DNA of 64,000 nucleotides from Myxococcus eversor (GCF_010894455.1 NZ_JAAIXY010000002.1:1-64000); one strand, 5' to 3'. Positions 1-9,167 are shown, numbered from the stretch's first letter. Numbers and translations are program-made. Notes: generated by a model from the letters alone, not told the origin.

Positions 1-74
1 AGCCGGACAGCCTCCACCTTGAACTCGGCGGTGAAGCTGCGGCGCTTCCTTCTCTGCTTCGTATCCGTGGACAT
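1..74 (-). CDS. IS3-family transposase OrfA, N-terminus only
   Basis: Partial gene cut by the window edge. Translated leftward from the ATG at 74, the first 24 residues start MSTDTKQRRKRRSF and continue TAEFKVEAV, the characteristic beginning of the small helix-turn-helix OrfA protein of IS3-family elements. OrfA binds the element ends and is normally followed by OrfB, the DDE integrase, reached by frameshifting. Whether the element is intact cannot be judged here. Confidence 0.75.
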   Translation of the reverse strand, partial: MSTDTKQRRKRRSFTAEFKVEAVR

Positions 75-100
75 CCCTGGACCCCTTCATCACATCTCGG

Positions 101-126
101 GTGTCCACGGAACTGGGGCAGACTCA
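101..126 (-). repeat. Putative IS terminal inverted repeat
   Basis: On the minus strand this reads TGAGTCTGCCCCAGTTCCGT and continues GGACAC. It sits 27 bp outside the transposase start codon and begins with TG, as IS3-group ends do. The partner repeat is outside the window, so the exact end is inferred. Confidence 0.5.
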
Positions 127-593
127 CCAAGCTAGTTTGCAGAAAACGAGCGACCCAGTGGTTCGCGACTTGGCAAGCGACCGCCTTGCCGAATGGTTCC
201 TTAAATAGCTCCTAGAGATGCGTCCCAAACCGACCGCCGTCTTGAACCATGAGTAAGAACTCTCTGCGGGTACGACCAGGGTTCAAGCACTGAGTATTTG
301 GTCCAGAGAGAATGCCATAGCACTTGAGACTTCTAGCCCCTCCGGCTCACGCCTCCAACCACTCACAACCTATTATTTCCTCAGCAGCGGCCTAGAGTTC
401 TATTCTGGGTTGGGACGGACCCACCCAACAGGAAACAACGAAGCTTGAACGGCACCCTGCTCCCCTTAAATTTCATCCCAGGGGTCCGCAAGAAAGCCCT
501 CCAACTTCCATACACTCGAACTAGCCAGTAGGCTCCGAATACGCGCGGCGGCAGCGCATCAACAGCACCGCCAACCTCGTGGATGGGGGAGTC
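127..593. other. AT-richer intergenic stretch, no gene recognised
   Basis: About 470 bases between the IS end and tcmP. Base composition is visibly more AT-rich than the rest of the window. No convincing reading frame, tRNA, repeat array or strong promoter was found. A short open frame on the minus strand (381-668) overlaps the tcmP start and has no recognisable features. The promoter of tcmP must lie here. Confidence 0.5.
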
Positions 594-1859
594 ATGTCGA
601 CCAAAGAGTATGAGTGGGAGCCAGGACAAACGCCACCAACTCTCCATGTACACAGCGTACGCAAACACGAAGTCCTAGAAGCCTATCTCTCGCGCTACCT
701 CAAAATCCTAAACTCAAGACCACACATTGACACAGCAAGAATTACTCTTGTCGACGGCTTTGCCGGAGGTGGACTCTACCAACACGAAAAGACCGGCGAA
801 ATCACACTTGGCTCACCTTTCATTTTTCTCCAAGCCACTCAGAAAGCCCAAATAGAGATCAACCTCGAACGTCGGAAGCCATTCAAACTAGACGCACACT
901 ACATTTTCGTAGACTCCAATCCACAGAATCTCGAATTCCTACGCGATGCACTAAACGCTCGCGAATACGGAGCACTTCTAAAAGAAGACCGCATAAACCT
1001 CATTCGCGGCCAATTCACGGAACACGCACCAAAGATCATCAACTTCATTCAAAACAAAGGCCGAGGAGGCAGAGCCATCTTCCTTCTCGACCAATATGGC
1101 TACAAGGACGTCCCCTTCACACTTTTACAGAGAATCCTCCGGGAACTCCCTTCCGCCGAGATCGTATTAACATTCGCAATAGACGCTCTAGGCGATTTTC
1201 TGGGCGACAACGAAAGCTCACGCAAAATCATTGAACGCTTGGGAATCAAGCGTCCACTCGACCTGAACCAAATTGCTCAAACTCGCGGCACTAGCGATCG
1301 CAGGGCAATTATCCAGCGTCTCTTTTCGTCCATACTCAAGGAAGAAAGCGGCGCAGCCTATTACACACCATTCTTTATTTCTTCGAGAGAGAGCAATCGC
1401 GACTATTGGCTCATCCACCTCTCGATGCACTTGCGCGCTCGCGATGAGATGGCTTCACTGCACTGGCAGCTTAAGAATCACTTCAAGCATAATGGCGGTG
1501 CCGGCTTAGACATGTTCGGCTATCAACCAGACTTTGACCCACTCATCACTGGCCAAGCACATTTTCCTGACTTCAACTTCGACAATGACGACCGCGAACA
1601 GAGCATCAAACAACTTCGCGAACAACTCATGCGGATCGTATGGCAAAACCAAGCTGGGATATCGTTCCACGATCTACTGGCGAACACCTGCAATTCGACT
1701 CCCGCCAGCAGCGAAATCTACCGTGCCGCTCTTGGTAGTTTAATTGAAGCTGAAGAACTTTCTGTTTCGCACCCAGATGGCATTCGCCGACAGAAGGGCT
1801 CAAGCATCGAAAAGGTGGATCTTATCCGCCCTAGGCCCAAGCAACTCATGATGTTCTAG
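594..1859 (+). CDS. tcmP: Three-Cys-motif partner protein TcmP
   Basis: A 421-residue protein that looks like the TcmP family (TIGR04474), known as the regular genomic partner of DUF5131 three-Cys-motif proteins. The N-terminus (HSVRKHEVLEAYLSRYLKIL), an early FVDGFAGGG segment, YIFVDSNPQNLEFL near residue 100 and FLLDQYGYKDVPF near 165 resemble a degenerate Rossmann methyltransferase-like core. Its biochemical role is not established. I chose the ATG at 594 over an in-frame GTG at 579 because GGGGGA lies at the proper distance. Codon use is markedly AT-richer than in neighbouring genes, a sign of transfer. The DUF5131 partner follows at once. Confidence 0.85.
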   Translation: MSTKEYEWEPGQTPPTLHVHSVRKHEVLEAYLSRYLKILNSRPHIDTARITLVDGFAGGGLYQHEKTGEITLGSPFIFLQATQKAQIEINLERRKPFKLDAHYIFVDSNPQNLEFLRDALNAREYGALLKEDRINLIRGQFTEHAPKIINFIQNKGRGGRAIFLLDQYGYKDVPFTLLQRILRELPSAEIVLTFAIDALGDFLGDNESSRKIIERLGIKRPLDLNQIAQTRGTSDRRAIIQRLFSSILKEESGAAYYTPFFISSRESNRDYWLIHLSMHLRARDEMASLHWQLKNHFKHNGGAGLDMFGYQPDFDPLITGQAHFPDFNFDNDDREQSIKQLREQLMRIVWQNQAGISFHDLLANTCNSTPASSEIYRAALGSLIEAEELSVSHPDGIRRQKGSSIEKVDLIRPRPKQLMMF

Positions 1860-1935
1860 AACAGAAGTGCGCAAGACGACTAGGTTGCGCAGAAGGCGCC
1901 CCTGCACTAGCGTTCAGGAATCGAGTGGAACCGAC

Positions 1936-2829
1936 ATGTCCGAGCACAGCGAGATCGAGTGGACGGACGCTACGTGGAATCCCGTGCGAGGGTGCACGAA
2001 GATTTCCCCCGGCTGTAAGCACTGCTACGCCGAGACTTTTGCGGAACGCTTCCGCGGGGTCTCCGGCCATCCCTACGAGCAGGGGTTCGATCTACGCCTA
2101 GTGCCCGAAAAGCTCGCCGAGCCTCTGCGGTGGAAAACTCCGCGGATGATCTTCGTAAACTCGATGAGCGACCTGTTCCACGAACGTGTGGACGACGACT
2201 ACATCATCGACGTCGCCCAAATCATGGGACTCGCCACTTGGCACACCTTTCAAGTGCTTACCAAGCGATCACGCCGAATGCGGGACCTTCTCTCTGGCCC
2301 ACTTCAGTTTGCCGCCAAATTGCCCAACATTTGGTGGGGAGTCAGTGTTGAGGACCGTCGCTTCGGACTCCCGCGTATCGCGCATCTGAGTGAAGCTCCG
2401 GCCGTCACCCGCTTTCTCTCTATCGAGCCTTTGCTAGAGGATCTGGGCTCCCTAGACCTCGGGAATGTTCATTGGGTAATTGCTGGTGGGGAGAGTGGGC
2501 CAGGAGCTCGGCCTGTACAGAAAAGCTGGGTGACTTCGATCCGAGATCAATGTGACCAAGCAGGAGTGCCCTTCTTTTTCAAGCAGTGGGGCGGAATCCA
2601 GAAGAGCCGCGCGGGCAGGGAGTTGGATGATCGCACCTACAATGAACTCCCAGCTCCCAGGAAGAAAGCAGTAGTGCCGCATGAGGCACGTCGCTTAACG
2701 CTCCTTGCTCAGGCAGAAGATTTGTCCCTTCGGTGGCAAGCAACTTCACCAGCAAGGACGCAAGTCCCCGTCCGCCACTCGCGAGTCCTTCTCCGGCAAG
2801 GCCGGGTGTTCTCCTCTAAAGCCCCGTAG
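1936..2829 (+). CDS. DUF5131 (phage Gp37/Gp68-like) three-Cys-motif protein
   Basis: A 297-residue protein of the PF07505 family. After MSEHSEIEWTDATWNPVRGC it shows C20, C27 and C30 in GCTKISPGCKHCYAE, the three-cysteine motif that resembles the Fe-S site of radical SAM enzymes, then FVNSMSDLFHE, GVSVED and GGESGPGARP, all family landmarks. The reaction is unknown. The ATG at 1936 is preferred over an in-frame GTG at 1867 because the family begins close to it. It lies 76 bp downstream of tcmP, forming the usual pair. The last roughly 45 residues (after PHEARRL) look unlike the family core and may be a read-through extension at an island boundary. Confidence 0.85.
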   Translation: MSEHSEIEWTDATWNPVRGCTKISPGCKHCYAETFAERFRGVSGHPYEQGFDLRLVPEKLAEPLRWKTPRMIFVNSMSDLFHERVDDDYIIDVAQIMGLATWHTFQVLTKRSRRMRDLLSGPLQFAAKLPNIWWGVSVEDRRFGLPRIAHLSEAPAVTRFLSIEPLLEDLGSLDLGNVHWVIAGGESGPGARPVQKSWVTSIRDQCDQAGVPFFFKQWGGIQKSRAGRELDDRTYNELPAPRKKAVVPHEARRLTLLAQAEDLSLRWQATSPARTQVPVRHSRVLLRQGRVFSSKAP

Positions 2830-3075
2830 GTGCAGCGTCATAGAGAGCGGGCTTCAACGCCCCCTCGCCCTCCGGACAGGCGGGGCCGTCGGGCGTTTGA
2901 CGCGAGAGGACGACACGGTGAAGAGCGCTTGCCGCAATGCTGGTGACGGCTCCGTCGGTTGCGTACATTGCGCCCCGTTCGACCCGGGTTCGCGCGGTCC
3001 CCCTCCCTCTCGGCAACCGAAGAGGCGGGCGCCCGTGGGCGGCTCGGGGTGCGGGCACGCACGGAGGGTCCGGCC

Positions 3076-4518
3076 ATGGAGAAGGTGCTCAACTACATCG
3101 GTGGGGAGCTGTTGCCCGCCCGCGGTGGCCAGTGGCTGGACAAGCCGGAGCCCGCGACGGGGAAGACGTACGCCCAGGTGCCGGACTCGGACGCCACCGA
3201 CATCCAGCACTCGGTGGAGGCCGCCAGGCGCGCCTTCCCATCCTGGTCCGCCACGCCCGCCGCCGAGCGCTCCCGCCTGATTCGCCGTCTGGCCGACGCC
3301 ATCCGGGAGCGGCTGGCCGACTTCGCCCGCGCGGAGTCCATCGACTCCGGCAAGCCGCTGTCCGTGGCGGCGAACGTGGACATCCCGCGCAGCATCCTCA
3401 ACTTCGAGTTCTTCGCGGACGCGGTGACTCAGTTCGCAAGCGAGGCGCACGCCACCGACGGCGTGGCGCTCAACTACACGCTGCGCTCGCCCCTGGGCGT
3501 GGTGGGCTGCATCTCCCCGTGGAACCTGCCGCTCTATCTGCTGACGTGGAAGCTGGCGCCCGCGCTGGCCATCGGCAACTGCGTGGTGGCCAAGCCCTCC
3601 GAAGTCACGCCGATGACGGCGTATCTGCTGTCCCAGGTCTGCCGCGAGGTCGGCCTGCCGCCCGGAGTGCTCAACGTCGTCCACGGCCTGGGGCCCAAGG
3701 TGGGCGCGGCCATGAGCCAGCATCCGGACATCGCCGCCATCTCCTTCACGGGCAGCACCCGCGTGGGCTCGGAGATTGCGCGCGTGGCGGCGCCGAACTT
3801 CAAGAAGCTGTCGCTGGAGATGGGCGGGAAGAACCCGAACGTCATCTTCGAGGACTGCGACTTCGAGGAGGCGCTGGCGACGACGGTGCGCTCGTCCTTC
3901 TCCAACCAGGGGCAGATTTGTCTCTGCGGCCCGCGCATCTTCGTGCAGCGCCCCATCTACGAGCGCTTCAAGGACGCGCTGGTGGCGCGCACGCGGGCGC
4001 TCAAGGTGGGTGACCCGCTGGAGGCCAGCACCGAGCAGGGCGCGCTGGTGTCGCAGCAGCACTTCGACAAGGTGATGGGCTACATCGACCTGGCGAAGCA
4101 GGAGGGCGGGCGCGTCCTCACGGGAGGACAGCGCGCGAGCCTGTCCGGCCGCTGCGCCGAGGGCTGGTTCGTGGAGCCTACGCTCATCGAGGGCCTGGAC
4201 TCAGCGTGCCGCACGAACCAGGAGGAGATTTTCGGCCCGGTGGCCACGCTCATCCCCTTCGACAAGGAGGACGAGGTGCTCGCGTGGGCCAACTCCACGA
4301 AGTATGGCCTCGCGGCCAGCGTGTGGACGAAGGACGTGACGCGGGCGCACCGCTTCGCGTCTCGGCTGCACAGCGGCATCGTCTGGGTGAACTGCTGGAT
4401 GCTGCGCGACCTGCGCACGCCGTTCGGCGGGGTGAAGGACTCGGGCGTGGGACGCGAGGGCGGGTGGGAAGCGCTGCGCTTCTTCACCGAGCCGAAGAAC
4501 GTGTGCATCAAGCTGTGA
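3076..4518 (+). CDS. Aldehyde dehydrogenase, likely 2-aminomuconate 6-semialdehyde dehydrogenase
   Basis: A 480-residue NAD(P)-dependent aldehyde dehydrogenase. PWNLPLYLLTWK (near 150), FTGSTRVG (224-231), the general base in LEMGG (E248) and the catalytic cysteine C282 in SNQGQICLCG are all present. First gene of a kynurenine-degradation operon, so it probably oxidises 2-aminomuconate semialdehyde to 2-aminomuconate; 2-hydroxymuconate semialdehyde dehydrogenases are close relatives. The ATG at 3076 follows GGAGGGTCC. The 246 bp upstream hold no gene and should carry the operon promoter; I see only a weak TACATT-like -10 near 2965. Confidence 0.88.
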   Translation: MEKVLNYIGGELLPARGGQWLDKPEPATGKTYAQVPDSDATDIQHSVEAARRAFPSWSATPAAERSRLIRRLADAIRERLADFARAESIDSGKPLSVAANVDIPRSILNFEFFADAVTQFASEAHATDGVALNYTLRSPLGVVGCISPWNLPLYLLTWKLAPALAIGNCVVAKPSEVTPMTAYLLSQVCREVGLPPGVLNVVHGLGPKVGAAMSQHPDIAAISFTGSTRVGSEIARVAAPNFKKLSLEMGGKNPNVIFEDCDFEEALATTVRSSFSNQGQICLCGPRIFVQRPIYERFKDALVARTRALKVGDPLEASTEQGALVSQQHFDKVMGYIDLAKQEGGRVLTGGQRASLSGRCAEGWFVEPTLIEGLDSACRTNQEEIFGPVATLIPFDKEDEVLAWANSTKYGLAASVWTKDVTRAHRFASRLHSGIVWVNCWMLRDLRTPFGGVKDSGVGREGGWEALRFFTEPKNVCIKL

Positions 4519-4539
4519 CGCGCCGGACGGAGACACGAC

Positions 4540-4968
4540 GTGAGCACCAGTGAGCGAGTCGATTCCCAGAAGGCCCCGGAGCCGGTGGGCCTGTATCCCC
4601 ACGCACGGCGCGTGGGCAACTTGTTGTTCCTGTCGGGCGTGGGCCCGCGCGAGCGCGGGACGAAGAAGATTCCCGGCGTGGAGCTGGACGCCGAGGGCAA
4701 CATCACCTCGTACGACATCGAGGCGCAGTGTCACTCGGTGTTCCGCAACGTCCGCTACATCCTGGAGGACGCGGGCTCGTCCTGGGACAAGCTGGTGGAC
4801 GTCACGGTGTACCTGACGGACATGAAGAAGGATTTCCCCACCTACAACCGGCTGTGGGCGGAGTACTTCAAGGACAACCCGCCGTGCAGGACGACGCTCG
4901 AAATCAATCGGCTGCCCACGCCCATCGCCATCGAGCTCAAGTGCATCGCCACCATCGGAGACGACTGA
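4540..4968 (+). CDS. RidA-family deaminase, likely 2-aminomuconate deaminase
   Basis: A 142-residue RidA/YjgF-type protein (VGLYPHARRVGNLLFLSGVG at the start, NVRYILEDAG, VDVTVYLTDM and a late CRTTLEINRLP segment). RidA-like proteins deaminate enamines and imines, and in Pseudomonas-type kynurenine operons one serves as 2-aminomuconate deaminase (AmnD/NbaF role). Position between the semialdehyde dehydrogenase and 3-hydroxyanthranilate dioxygenase supports that role. It starts with GTG after a GGAG, 21 bp after the previous stop, and its stop is directly followed by the next ATG. Confidence 0.82.
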   Translation: MSTSERVDSQKAPEPVGLYPHARRVGNLLFLSGVGPRERGTKKIPGVELDAEGNITSYDIEAQCHSVFRNVRYILEDAGSSWDKLVDVTVYLTDMKKDFPTYNRLWAEYFKDNPPCRTTLEINRLPTPIAIELKCIATIGDD

Positions 4969-5493
4969 ATGGGCCGCCTGACCCCCATCAACTTCAAGAA
5001 GTGGATTGATGAGCACCGCCACCTGCTCAAGCCGCCCGTCGGCAACCAGCAGGTGTGGGCGGACCGCGAGTTCATGGTCACCGTGGTCGGCGGCCCCAAC
5101 TCCCGCACGGACTTCCACATCAACGAGGGCGAGGAGTTCTTCTACCAGTTGGAGGGCACCATCAACCTGCGCGTGCTCGACGACGGCAAGCCGGTGGACA
5201 TCCCCATCTCCGAGGGGGACATCTTCCTGTTGCCGCCCAAGGTGCCGCACTCGCCGCAGCGTCCCGCCGGCACGGTGGGCCTGGTGCTGGAGCGCCGCCG
5301 CCTGCCCGGAGAGCTGGATGGCTTCATGTGGCTGTGCCCCACGTGCGGCGAGAAGCTCTACGAGGAGTTCGTGCACGTCACGAATCTGGTGACGCAGCTG
5401 CCGCCCATCTTCGAGCACTTCTACGGCAACCCCGACAACTGTACCTGCAAGAAGTGCGGGACGAAGGTCACCAAGGAAGGGCCGAAGCGTTGA
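4969..5493 (+). CDS. 3-hydroxyanthranilate 3,4-dioxygenase
   Basis: A 174-residue cupin dioxygenase that opens the ring of 3-hydroxyanthranilate to 2-amino-3-carboxymuconate 6-semialdehyde. Iron ligands fit H50 and E56 (DFHINEGEEFFYQ) and H94 (KVPHSPQRP). The C-terminal rubredoxin-like metal site of the bacterial enzyme is intact: C123-P-T-C126 and C160-K-K-C163. Length matches the prokaryotic form. The gene abuts its neighbour upstream with no gap, and its TGA overlaps the TTG start of the decarboxylase. Confidence 0.93.
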   Translation: MGRLTPINFKKWIDEHRHLLKPPVGNQQVWADREFMVTVVGGPNSRTDFHINEGEEFFYQLEGTINLRVLDDGKPVDIPISEGDIFLLPPKVPHSPQRPAGTVGLVLERRRLPGELDGFMWLCPTCGEKLYEEFVHVTNLVTQLPPIFEHFYGNPDNCTCKKCGTKVTKEGPKR

Positions 5494-6506
5494 AGGTCGA
5501 CATCCACACGCACCTGTTGCCGGAGAAGATGCCGCGCTTCGCGGAGCGCTATGGCTACGGCGGCTTCATCACGCTGGACCACCACCAGCCGTGCCGCGCG
5601 CGGATGCTGCGCGACGACGGGAAGTTCTTCCGCGAGGTGGAGAGCAACTGCTGGGACCCGGTGAAGCGCATCGAGGAGTGCGACTCGGCGGGCGTCCACG
5701 TGCAGGTGATTTCCACCGTGCCGGTGATGTTCAGCTACTGGACGCAGCCGGAGCACGGGCTGGACCTGTCGCGCTTCCTGAATGACCACGTCGCCTCCGT
5801 CGTGCGTGAGCACCCCAAGCGCTTCGTGGGTCTGGGCACGGTGCCGCTGCAGTCGCCGGAGCTGGCGATTCGCGAGTTGGAGCGGTGCGTGAAGGAGCTG
5901 GGGCTTTCGGGCGTGCAGATTGGCAGCCACGTCAACGACTGGAACCTCTCCGACGAGAAGCTGTTCCCCTTCTTCGAGGCCGCGAGCGAGCTGGGCGCGT
6001 CCATCTTCGTCCACCCGTGGGACATGATGGGCGAGGCGAAGATGCAGAAGTACTGGCTGCCGTGGCTGGTGGGCATGCCCGCGGAGGTGTCGCTGGCCAT
6101 GTGCTCGCTCATCTTCGGCGGCGTGCTGGAGCGTTTGCCCAGGCTGCGCTTCGCCTTCGCGCACGGCGGCGGCTCGTTCCCCGGGACGCTGGGGCGAATC
6201 GAGCACGGCTTCGAGGCACGTCCGGACCTGGTGGCCGTGGACAACAAGGTGCCGCCGCGCGAGTACCTGGGCCGCTTCTGGGTGGACTCGCTGGTGCATG
6301 ACGCGGAGACGCTGCGCTTCATCGTCAAGCTGTTTGGCGCGGACAAGGTGGCGCTGGGCAGTGACTATCCGTTCCCCCTGGGCGAGCTGCGCCCGGGAAC
6401 TCTCATCGAATCGATGAGCGAGCTGACGCCCGACGCGCGCGAACAGCTGCTCTGGAAGAACGCCCTGGCATGGCTGGGGCGCTCCCGCGAGGACTTCGCA
6501 CCATGA
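5490..6506 (+). CDS. 2-amino-3-carboxymuconate-6-semialdehyde decarboxylase (ACMSD)
   Basis: A 338-residue amidohydrolase-family decarboxylase, removing the carboxyl group from ACMS and steering the pathway away from quinolinate toward aminomuconate. The N-terminal metal motif is KVDIHTHLLPEKMPRF (H6 and H8), followed by YWTQPEHGLDLSRFLN, FVHPWDM, FAHGGGSFPG and LGSDYPFPLGE, all ACMSD landmarks. The start is TTG at 5490, giving a TTGA overlap with the upstream stop; the family begins exactly at this KVDIH segment. Its end overlaps the kynureninase ATG by 4 bp, so the genes are translationally coupled. Confidence 0.93.
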   Translation: MKVDIHTHLLPEKMPRFAERYGYGGFITLDHHQPCRARMLRDDGKFFREVESNCWDPVKRIEECDSAGVHVQVISTVPVMFSYWTQPEHGLDLSRFLNDHVASVVREHPKRFVGLGTVPLQSPELAIRELERCVKELGLSGVQIGSHVNDWNLSDEKLFPFFEAASELGASIFVHPWDMMGEAKMQKYWLPWLVGMPAEVSLAMCSLIFGGVLERLPRLRFAFAHGGGSFPGTLGRIEHGFEARPDLVAVDNKVPPREYLGRFWVDSLVHDAETLRFIVKLFGADKVALGSDYPFPLGELRPGTLIESMSELTPDAREQLLWKNALAWLGRSREDFAP

Positions 6507-7783
6507 CGACGACGCTTCCCTACGAGGACTCCGAGGACTTCGCGCGCCGCGCCGACGCGGAGGATGCGCTGCGCTCCTTCCGCGACGCGTTCCTCTTCCC
6601 TCCCGGCCCGGACGGCAAGCCGGTGGTGTACCTGGCGGGCAACTCGCTGGGGCTCCAGCCGCGCAACGCCGCGCGCTACGTGCAGGAGGAGCTGGAGGAC
6701 TGGGCGAAGCTGGGCGTGGAGGGGCACCACCAGGGGCGACACCCGTGGCTGCACTACCACGAGCTCGTCACCGAGCAGGCCGCGCGGCTGGTGGGCGCGA
6801 AGCCGCAGGAAGTGGTGGTGATGAACACCCTCACGGTGAACCTGCACTTGATGATGGTGTCGTTCTACCGACCCACGCGCGAGCGGTTCAAAATCCTCGT
6901 CGAGGGTGGCGCGTTTCCGTCGGACCAGTACGCGGTGGCATCGCAGGCGCGCTTCCACGGGTATGACCCGCGCGAGGCGGTGCTGGAGCTGAAGCCGCGA
7001 CTTGGCGAGGAGACGCTGCGCACCGAGGACATCCTGGCCACGCTGGACCAGCACGGGCACGAGGTGGCGCTCGTGTTGCTCGGCAGCGTGAACTACCTCA
7101 CGGGCCAGGCGTTCGACCTGGCGGCGATTACGCGCACGGCGCACGCGAAGGGCTGCCTCGTCGGGTTCGACCTGGCGCACGGCGCGGGCAACTTGAAGTT
7201 GTCGCTGCATGACGACGGGCCGGACTTCGCGGTGTGGTGCTCGTACAAGTACCTCAATGGCGGCCCGGGGAGCCTGGGTGGGGTGTTCATCCACGAGCGG
7301 CACTCGCGCTCGCGAGACATCCCCCGCTTCGAGGGCTGGTGGGGGCACGACAAGACGACGCGCTTCCAGATGGGGCCCGACTTCGACCCGATTCCGGGCG
7401 CGGAGGGGTGGCAGTTGTCCAACCCGCCCATCCTCCAGCTCGCGGCGCTGCGCGCGTCGTTCGAGCTGTTCGACAAGGCGGGCATGGAGGCGCTGCGCGC
7501 GAAGAGCGAGCGGCTCACGGGGTATCTGGAGTTCCTGTTGGACAAGCTGCCGCCGTCCTTCGTGCGCATCACCACGCCGAGGGACCCCAAGCAGCGCGGC
7601 GCGCAGCTCTCCTTGCGGTTCAAGGGCGAACCGCAGGGGATGCTCAAGCGCCTGTCGGATGCGGGCATCATCTGCGACTTCCGCAAGCCGGACATCATCC
7701 GCGCGGCGCCCGCGCCGCTGTACAACTCCTTCACCGACGTCTACCGCTTCGTGAAGACGCTGGAGGTCCATGCCCGTGGGTGA
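6503..7783 (+). CDS. kynU: Kynureninase
   Basis: A 426-residue fold-type I PLP enzyme that cleaves L-kynurenine or 3-hydroxykynurenine to (3-hydroxy)anthranilate and alanine. Visible landmarks are YLAGNSLGLQP (43-53), WLHYH, VMNTLTVNLHLMM, FDLAHGAGN (D223 binds the PLP pyridine), the Schiff-base lysine K249 in WCSYKYLNGGPG, and EGWWGH. Length is typical. The gene overlaps ACMSD by 4 bp and runs 14 bp into the kmo gene. With KMO present, 3-hydroxykynurenine is the expected substrate. Confidence 0.95.
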   Translation: MTTTLPYEDSEDFARRADAEDALRSFRDAFLFPPGPDGKPVVYLAGNSLGLQPRNAARYVQEELEDWAKLGVEGHHQGRHPWLHYHELVTEQAARLVGAKPQEVVVMNTLTVNLHLMMVSFYRPTRERFKILVEGGAFPSDQYAVASQARFHGYDPREAVLELKPRLGEETLRTEDILATLDQHGHEVALVLLGSVNYLTGQAFDLAAITRTAHAKGCLVGFDLAHGAGNLKLSLHDDGPDFAVWCSYKYLNGGPGSLGGVFIHERHSRSRDIPRFEGWWGHDKTTRFQMGPDFDPIPGAEGWQLSNPPILQLAALRASFELFDKAGMEALRAKSERLTGYLEFLLDKLPPSFVRITTPRDPKQRGAQLSLRFKGEPQGMLKRLSDAGIICDFRKPDIIRAAPAPLYNSFTDVYRFVKTLEVHARG

Positions 7784-9167
7784 GCGGAACGAAGCCGTCA
7801 CCGTGGTGGGCGCGGGCCTCGTGGGTTCGCTGCTCTCCGTGTTCCTGGCGCGCCGGGGCCACTCCGTGGAGGTGCTGGAGCGCCGTCCGGACATGCGTCG
7901 GGAGGTCATCGACGCGGGCCGCTCCATCAACCTCGCCATCTCCACGCGCGGCCTGTACTCGCTGCGACAGGTGGGGTTGGAGGAGGAGGCGTTGAAGCAC
8001 GCCATCCCCATGCGCGGGCGGATGATTCACCCGCCGAAGGGGGCGCTGGCGTATCAGCCATACGGCAAGGACGACTCGCAGCACATCAACTCGCTGTCGC
8101 GGGCATGGCTGAACAAGTTCCTGATGTCGGCGGCGGAGGCCACCGGCCGCGTCAACATCCGCTTCAAACAGCGGGTGACGCAGGCGGACCTGGCGAAGGG
8201 CTCGCTCACGGTGGTGGACGAGGCCACGGGGCAGGAACGCCAGGAAGAAGGCCGGGTGTTGTTCGGCACGGACGGCTCCGGTTCAGCGGTGCGGCAGGCC
8301 ATGGAGCAGGTGCCGGGCTTCGCGGCGACGCAGGAGCAGCTCGGGCACGGCTACAAGGAGCTGACGATTCCGGCGGGCGCGGGTGGCGCGTTCCAGATGG
8401 AGAAGCACGCGCTGCACATCTGGCCGCGCGGCACGTACATGTTGATTGGGCTGCCTAATGAAGACGGCAGCTTCACGTGCACGTTGTTCCTGCCGTGGAA
8501 GGGCCCGGTGAGCTTCGAGTCACTGGACACGCCCGCGCGGCTGGAGGCGTTCTTCGAGGAGCAGTTCCCGGACGCGAAGGCGCTCATCCCGGATTTGACG
8601 GAGGCGTTCTTCGCGCGGCCCACGGGCAGCATGGTGACGGTGAAGTGCGCGCCCTGGCGCGTGGGTGACCAGGCGCTGGTGCTGGGTGACGCGGCGCACG
8701 CCATCGTCCCGTTCTTCGGTCAGGGGATGAACTGCGGCTTCGAGGACTGCACGGTGCTGGATGGGCTGCTGGAGCAGCACGGCACGTGGGCGGAGGTGTT
8801 CGGGACGTTGGAGCGGCTGCGCAAGACGAACGCGGATGCCATCGCCGACATGGCGGTGGAGAACTTCGTGGAGATGCGCGACAGCACGGGCAGCCCGCGC
8901 TTCCTGTTGGAGAAGGCGGTGGAGAAGGCGCTGCTCAATGCCTTTCCGGGCGAGTTCGTCAGTCGTTACTCGATGGTGAGCTTCAGCCGGGTGCCGTACC
9001 GGCTGGCCTATGAAGTGGGGGCGATTGCCGGTGGCATCGTCTCCGAGCTGTCCGAGGGGCTGACGCGCGCCGAGGACGTGGACCTGGGGCGGGCGAAGCA
9101 GCTCATCCAGGAGCGGCTGGTGCCATTCATGAAGGAGCACGCGGATGGATTTCGGACTCAAGGGTAG
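7770..9167 (+). CDS. kmo: Kynurenine 3-monooxygenase
   Basis: A 465-residue flavin monooxygenase that hydroxylates kynurenine with NADPH and O2. The FAD-binding fingerprint VVGAGLVGSLLSVFLARRGH is at residues 10-30, and the second flavin motif LGDAAHAIVPFFGQGMN near residue 310. RSINLAISTRG, with Arg and Asn before LA, is characteristic of KMO. The start ATG lies 14 bp inside kynU; a GTG six bases further on is an alternative. The gene runs 23 bp into the SDR gene, so the operon continues. Confidence 0.93.
   Translation: MPVGERNEAVTVVGAGLVGSLLSVFLARRGHSVEVLERRPDMRREVIDAGRSINLAISTRGLYSLRQVGLEEEALKHAIPMRGRMIHPPKGALAYQPYGKDDSQHINSLSRAWLNKFLMSAAEATGRVNIRFKQRVTQADLAKGSLTVVDEATGQERQEEGRVLFGTDGSGSAVRQAMEQVPGFAATQEQLGHGYKELTIPAGAGGAFQMEKHALHIWPRGTYMLIGLPNEDGSFTCTLFLPWKGPVSFESLDTPARLEAFFEEQFPDAKALIPDLTEAFFARPTGSMVTVKCAPWRVGDQALVLGDAAHAIVPFFGQGMNCGFEDCTVLDGLLEQHGTWAEVFGTLERLRKTNADAIADMAVENFVEMRDSTGSPRFLLEKAVEKALLNAFPGEFVSRYSMVSFSRVPYRLAYEVGAIAGGIVSELSEGLTRAEDVDLGRAKQLIQERLVPFMKEHADGFRTQG

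Larger units (their letters stand above)
1..126 (-). mobile_element. End of an IS3-family insertion sequence
   Basis: The first 126 bases hold the 5' end of a transposase gene read leftward and, outside it, a sequence that on the minus strand begins TGAGTCTGCCCCAG, typical in style of IS3-group terminal inverted repeats. Only this end of the element lies in the window, so the other end and any target-site duplication cannot be seen. It borders the AT-richer TcmP/DUF5131 region and may mark the edge of an acquired island. Confidence 0.7.

Noticed and set aside
381-668. 95-codon open frame on the - strand at the tcmP start
   Set aside because: Overlaps the tcmP start, has no ribosome site or recognisable domain.
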